This document shows positions 12,935 to 16,172 of a DNA stretch of 16,172 nucleotides, one piece after another; position 1 is the first letter of the stretch; each line of letters begins with the position of its first letter. The position numbers and the translations under genes were made by a program. The notes beneath the pieces are model-generated. The model searched no databases, was not told the DNA's origin, and saw only the letters and a list, made by a program, of their open reading frames with translations. The stretch comes from JAAYKS01 sp964479435 (GTDB taxonomy: Bacteria > Bacillota > Clostridia > Saccharofermentanales > UBA5734): assembly GCA_964479435.1 (NCBI GenBank), contig CAYZME010000045.1:1-16172 (forward strand), given 5' to 3'.

Positions 12935-13585
12935 TCAGCGCCGGCCTGTCAGATAAGCAATGATATTTTGGGCAGAGATCGTGCTGGACCGCTCATTGTC
13001 TACTTCCAGCAGCAACTTCTTGTCTTTATAGTAAGCAATCAGGGGTGCGGTCCGTTCCCGGTAGGTTTCCAGCCGCTGCAAAACCGTCGCAGGTTGATCG
13101 TCCGCGCGGACCGTCAGGCAACCGCCGCAGCGATCGCACACACCTTCCATACAAGGCGGGCGAAAATGAAGGTTGTACACGCACCCGCAACATGCGCAAA
13201 CGCGTCGTTGGGAAATACGATCCAAAATGACTTGGTCAGGGACAAACAGATTGATCACCAGGTCGATGGCGAGTCCCTTTTGGGACAACCAATCTGTCAA
13301 CGCGTCGGCCTGCGCCGGTGTGCGCGGAAACCCGTCCAGGATAAATCCCTTGAGACAGTCCGGCTGTTGCAGTCGCCCGGTTACCATGCGAATCGTCACA
13401 TCATCCGGAACCAGTTGGCCGGCGCGAATATATGATTCAGCCTGTTTGCCAAGCGCGGTTTCCTGCTGGATATGTTGCCGAAAAAGGTCTCCGGTCGAGA
13501 TGTGCGGGGTATCATACGTAGCCGACAGTTGGGCTGCGACCGTCCCCTTTCCCGAGCCGGGAGCTCCCAGCATGATGATCCTCAT
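12935..13585 (-). CDS. adk: Adenylate kinase, zinc-lid form
   Basis: Interconverts ATP plus AMP with two ADP. The 216 residues have the P-loop GAPGSGKGT (7-15), the AMP-site STGDLFR (30-36), LDGFPRT (83-89) and the RADDQPATVLQRLETY region (160-175). The long LID domain carries Cys130, Cys133, Cys150 and Cys153, the zinc-binding set common in Gram-positive enzymes. Two extra cysteines, 132 and 135, flank the first pair. Shine-Dalgarno TTGGAGG is close to the ATG. It follows secY after 76 nt that contain a strong hairpin. Confidence 0.98.
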   Translation of the reverse strand: MRIIMLGAPGSGKGTVAAQLSATYDTPHISTGDLFRQHIQQETALGKQAESYIRAGQLVPDDVTIRMVTGRLQQPDCLKGFILDGFPRTPAQADALTDWLSQKGLAIDLVINLFVPDQVILDRISQRRVCACCGCVYNLHFRPPCMEGVCDRCGGCLTVRADDQPATVLQRLETYRERTAPLIAYYKDKKLLLEVDNERSSTISAQNIIAYLTGRR

Positions 13586-13611
13586 CGGTTACCTCCAAAA
13601 AGCCGAAAGGG

Positions 13612-13641
13612 AGGGCATCCGGTTTGTATACCGGATGCCCT
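13612..13641 (-). promoter_or_regulatory. Strong hairpin between secY and adk, possible attenuator
   Basis: A 12-bp perfect stem (13612-13623 with 13630-13641; AGGGCATCCGGT and complement) with a 6-nt loop, in the 76-nt secY-adk gap. The minus strand continues as CTCCCTTTCGG then CTTTTT just before the adk Shine-Dalgarno. The T-run is offset by about 10 nt, so it is not a clean terminator. Partial attenuation or a processing or stability site is plausible. Confidence 0.55.
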
Positions 13642-13661
13642 TCCCAGTAATAACAGGCTAT

Positions 13662-14963
13662 TCAATCCAAAAATCCTTTGTAATGCCGCATCATCATCTG
13701 GGACTCCATTTGTTTCACCAGGTCAAGTGATACCCCGACAAGGATCAGGATCGCGGTTCCGCCGAACCAGACGGAAGATGAGGATTTGGTGATCGCACCC
13801 AAAATAACCGGTGTCAAGACAATCACCATCAAAAACAACGCGTCAAACCAGTTCAATCTGCGTGAGGTGCGGAGGATAAAATCCGAGGTCGGACGGCCCG
13901 GGCGAATGCCGGGAATAAAACCGCCATTTTTTTGCAGGTTGTTGGCGATCTCGACCGGGTTGAATTGAATCATGGAATAAAAGAACGTAAAACCTAGAAT
14001 CAGCAGGGCATAGGCCAGATAGTAGACAGGCTGGTTGGCGAAGTTCTTAAAGAAAGTCGCGACCGCGCCGGTACTCGACGCGAAAAAGAAGGAAACGATG
14101 GTCGAAGGCATCGACAGCAGGGACATGGCAAAGATTACCGGCAAAACACCCGCGCTGTTTACTTTGATCGGTAAATAGGTGTTTTGCCCACCATATTGCT
14201 TACGGCCCACAACTCTTTTCGCGTACTGAATGGGAATTCTGCGCTCGGCGATGGAAACAAAAACGACCAGAGCGACAATCGCGATGGAAAAAGCAATGAC
14301 CAGCAGTCCAAGCGGAATGGCCGCGAAAACATTCACATTATAAGACCAGTCTTTGACAGCGATAATCAAACCGTTGATCATTTGCGGGCCGCGCGAAACA
14401 ATACCGGCAAAGATCAGCAAAGAGATCCCGTTGCCGACGCCAAACTGATCGATCTTTTCACCGATCCACATGATGAAAGCCGTGCCGGCGGTAAAGGAGA
14501 CAACGATCAACACGGCGGCCAGAAATGGCGGTAGAGAGCTGGACATGGCTGTGCGCGTCGCGTAGAGGAAAGCACTGGCCTGAAATAACGCCAACCCGAT
14601 GGTCACATAGCGGGTAATCCGGGTAATCTTTTTTCGGCCCTCTTCGCCCTCTTTTTGCAGGTTTTCCAAGGCGGGAATCGCGACGGTCAACAACTGCATA
14701 ATGATGGATGAGTTGATATAGGGCGTGATACCCATGGCAAAGAGCGAAACCTGATTCAGCGCGCCACCCGAGATGATGTCCATCAATTGGCCAAGTTGGC
14801 CGAACTGCTTGAGAAGCTCAGTAAACTCCGCCTGGTCGATCCCGGGAACCGGGACCACTTTTCCCACACAGTACACCACCAGCATCGCCAGGGTGAAGAG
14901 TATTTTTTTACGGATGTCTTCTGTTTTCCAAGCGTTGACGATCGTGTCAAGCATACCAGGCAT
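13662..14963 (-). CDS. secY: Protein translocase subunit SecY
   Basis: The channel-forming subunit of the Sec translocon; it exports unfolded proteins and inserts membrane proteins together with SecE, SecG, SecA and ribosomes. The 433 residues with about ten hydrophobic segments fit. Family motifs are GITPYINSSI (78-87), GEKIDQFGVGNGISL (168-182), the cytosolic loop AERRIPIQYAKR (239-250) that engages SecA or the ribosome, NPVEIANNLQKNGGFIPGIR (335-354) and the C-terminal KQMESQMMMRHYKGF. The ATG at 14963 is used because AGAGGAGG lies 10 bases upstream, inside the end of rplO; a second ATG three codons on is less well placed. This is its usual place in the spc operon. Confidence 0.98.
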   Translation of the reverse strand: MPGMLDTIVNAWKTEDIRKKILFTLAMLVVYCVGKVVPVPGIDQAEFTELLKQFGQLGQLMDIISGGALNQVSLFAMGITPYINSSIIMQLLTVAIPALENLQKEGEEGRKKITRITRYVTIGLALFQASAFLYATRTAMSSSLPPFLAAVLIVVSFTAGTAFIMWIGEKIDQFGVGNGISLLIFAGIVSRGPQMINGLIIAVKDWSYNVNVFAAIPLGLLVIAFSIAIVALVVFVSIAERRIPIQYAKRVVGRKQYGGQNTYLPIKVNSAGVLPVIFAMSLLSMPSTIVSFFFASSTGAVATFFKNFANQPVYYLAYALLILGFTFFYSMIQFNPVEIANNLQKNGGFIPGIRPGRPTSDFILRTSRRLNWFDALFLMVIVLTPVILGAITKSSSSVWFGGTAILILVGVSLDLVKQMESQMMMRHYKGFLD

Positions 14964-14968
14964 ACAGT

Positions 14969-15418
14969 CTATACCTCCTCTGCCGTTCCACCAGCCTTTT
15001 CGATCTTCTCTTTTGCGGATGTTGTAAAAGCATTTGCTTTGACGGTGAGTTTTTTTGTCAGGTTGCCGTCACCAAGGATTTTGATTCCGTCGTTTACCTT
15101 GGGAAGCGTGATCACACCTGCTTCTTTCAGCACAGACGCGTCAACGGTGGTGCCGTTGTCAAACGTCTCCAACGCGGATACATTGATTTCAATATAATGC
15201 AAAGCGAAGCGTTTATTGTTGAAGCCGCGCTTGGGCAAACGGCGATAAATCGGCATCTGGCCGCCTTCAAATCCCGGGCGCACACCGCCGCCGGATCGCG
15301 CTTTTTGTCCCTTGTGGCCGCGTCCCGCGGTTTTGCCGTTTCCAGATCCCGGGCCCCGGCCTTTTCGGTAAGCGGTCTGGCGGGAACCTGCTGAAGGCTT
15401 GACTTCATTCAACCTCAT
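14969..15418 (-). CDS. rplO: 50S ribosomal protein L15
   Basis: A 149-residue large-subunit assembly protein with the typical extended basic Gly-rich N-terminus: GRGPGSGNGKTAGRGHKGQK (about 21-40) and GFEGGQMPIYRRLPKRGFNN (about 49-68), followed by a globular C-terminal half. The ATG follows AGGAGG, which overlaps the TAG stop of rpmD. Its own TAG is 5 nt before the secY start and its final codons hold the secY Shine-Dalgarno. Confidence 0.98.
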   Translation of the reverse strand: MRLNEVKPSAGSRQTAYRKGRGPGSGNGKTAGRGHKGQKARSGGGVRPGFEGGQMPIYRRLPKRGFNNKRFALHYIEINVSALETFDNGTTVDASVLKEAGVITLPKVNDGIKILGDGNLTKKLTVKANAFTTSAKEKIEKAGGTAEEV

Positions 15419-15430
15419 GGTATCTTCCTC

Positions 15431-15610
15431 CTATTCTGCCTCGACACGAATCAGGTGGGCTACCTTTTGCAGCATACCACGAGTCGCCGGATTGTCCTCT
15501 TGTTGCACGGTCTGCCCGATCTTGGTCAAGCCAAGCGCGCGTACCGTCGCGATGTGCGGTTTTTTTGCGCCGCTGGTGCTCTTAATAAGAGTAATGTTCA
15601 ATTTGGCCAT
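15431..15610 (-). CDS. rpmD: 50S ribosomal protein L30
   Basis: A 59-residue large-subunit protein translated from the ATG at 15610 (MAKLNITLIKST) to the TAG at 15431. The family core KKPHIATVRALGLTKIGQTV (16-35) and the D-NPATRGMLQKVAHLI region (39-54) are clear, and the length is standard. A GGAGG Shine-Dalgarno lies just upstream, beside the rpsE stop. It sits between rpsE and rplO, as in most Gram-positive spc operons. Confidence 0.97.
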   Translation of the reverse strand: MAKLNITLIKSTSGAKKPHIATVRALGLTKIGQTVQQEDNPATRGMLQKVAHLIRVEAE

Positions 15611-15622
15611 GTGTACCTCCTC

Positions 15623-16120
15623 CTAATCGAGAATGTCCTCGACGGTCTTGCCGCGCAAACGGGCAACCGACTCGGGGGATTTGAGCATAGCCAAACCTGA
15701 CATGGTTGCGTTGACCATGTTGTTCGGGTTGTTTGTGCCCAAGGATTTCGTACGGATGTCCTTGATACCCGCCAATTCACACACGGTGCGTACGGGACCA
15801 CCGGCGATCACGCCGGTACCGGCGCTGGCCGGCTTGAGGAGAACTTTACCCGCGCCGAATTTACCGATGATTTCATGGGGAATCGTGGTATTACTCAGGG
15901 GGATGGCAATCAAATTCTTTTTCGCGTTTTCGATCCCTTTGCGGATCGCCTCGGGAATCTCGGCCGCTTTACCCAAACCTTTGCCGACGTGCCCGTTCTC
16001 GTCCCCGACGATCACCAGCGCGGCAAAGCGGAAGTTGCGCCCACCCTTGACGGTTTTGGCAACGCGTCCGATATGGATAACTTTTTCTTTCAGGTCTAGT
16101 GTGTTGACATCAACGCGCAT
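15623..16120 (-). CDS. rpsE: 30S ribosomal protein S5
   Basis: A 165-residue protein on the solvent side of the 30S subunit that lines the mRNA entry path and influences decoding accuracy. The N-terminal double-stranded RNA-binding part has GGRNFRFAALV (26-36) and GKGLGKAAEIPEAIRKG (46-62). The C-terminal part has GTGVIAGGPVR (101-111) and SLGTNNPNN (126-134). The ATG has GGAGG 8-9 bases upstream, in the short gap after rplR. It is complete despite lying near the window edge. Confidence 0.98.
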   Translation of the reverse strand: MRVDVNTLDLKEKVIHIGRVAKTVKGGRNFRFAALVIVGDENGHVGKGLGKAAEIPEAIRKGIENAKKNLIAIPLSNTTIPHEIIGKFGAGKVLLKPASAGTGVIAGGPVRTVCELAGIKDIRTKSLGTNNPNNMVNATMSGLAMLKSPESVARLRGKTVEDILD

Positions 16121-16136
16121 TCTGTTACCTCCAGCG

Positions 16137-16172
16137 TCAGAACTTCAAGCCGGCTTCTCGTGCCGCTTCGGC
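16137..16172 (-). CDS. rplR: 50S ribosomal protein L18, C-terminal fragment cut by window edge
   Basis: The last 11 codons and the TGA stop of a gene running in from the right edge. They encode AEAAREAGLKF, which matches the typical C-terminus of L18, and the position directly before rpsE is that of rplR. The gene is cut only by the end of the window. Confidence 0.9.
   Translation of the reverse strand, partial: AEAAREAGLKF

Noticed and set aside
12800..13435. A 211-codon plus-strand open frame over map and adk
   Set aside because: It is the reverse-strand shadow of adk and map, with no ribosome binding site or family motif.
1..16172. Possible mobile element, CRISPR array, prophage or defence island
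   Set aside because: I found no transposase or integrase motifs, terminal inverted repeats, regular direct repeats or target duplications. Apart from the left-end gene, the window is conserved housekeeping sequence.

Overview
This window is the distal part of a large ribosomal-protein supercluster (spc and alpha operons) of a Gram-positive, Clostridia-type bacterium, read from the minus strand. It also holds the genes downstream of it, one tRNA, and one unrelated secreted-protein gene on the plus strand. Several things point to Clostridia: adk and map between secY and infA, a KOW-domain RNA-binding protein between map and infA, rpsD sitting between rpsK and rpoA (in Bacillus it lies elsewhere), and an ECF-transporter energizing module right after rplQ. 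The long internal insert in L17 suggests an Oscillospirales-like lineage, but I cannot confirm that from sequence alone. Base composition is moderately GC-rich (roughly mid-50s percent by eye) in the conserved block and clearly lower in the plus-strand gene.

Layout in the direction of transcription (right to left): the last codons of rplR (cut by the window edge), then rpsE, rpmD, rplO, secY, adk, map, a KOW-domain gene, infA, rpmJ, rpsM, rpsK, rpsD, rpoA and rplQ. After a terminator-like hairpin come a single fused gene for both ECF ATPases (EcfA1-EcfA2), ecfT, a ROK-family sugar kinase, truA, a nicotinate phosphoribosyltransferase and a cyclophilin-type peptidyl-prolyl isomerase. Further left is a self-contained tRNA-Arg(ACG) unit with a near-consensus promoter and a strong hairpin terminator. 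The only plus-strand gene, at the far left, encodes an exported protein of unknown function with an apparent internal duplication.

The genes work together as a growth-rate module: ribosome assembly and translation initiation (S5, L30, L15, L36, S13, S11, S4, L17, IF-1), transcription (RpoA), membrane insertion (SecY), N-terminal methionine removal (Map), nucleotide homeostasis (Adk), tRNA modification (TruA), vitamin uptake energization (EcfAA/EcfT) and NAD salvage (PncB). Most junctions are tight or overlapping, and many Shine-Dalgarno sequences lie inside the preceding gene. The informative non-coding stretches are the 200-nt rpmJ-rpsM gap with several hairpins, the 144-nt infA-rpmJ gap with a possible promoter, the 76-nt secY-adk gap with a strong hairpin, the rpsD-rpoA gap with a GC-rich hairpin, and the rplQ-ecfA gap. 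No gene-free stretch exceeds about 300 bases.

I see no phage, insertion sequence, CRISPR array, toxin-antitoxin pair or defence system, and nothing that is clearly a new multi-gene system. The items most worth a second look are the duplicated-domain exported protein, the structured rpmJ-rpsM leader, the fused ECF ATPase in the housekeeping locus, and the replacement of the usual truA-rplM-rpsI end of this cluster.
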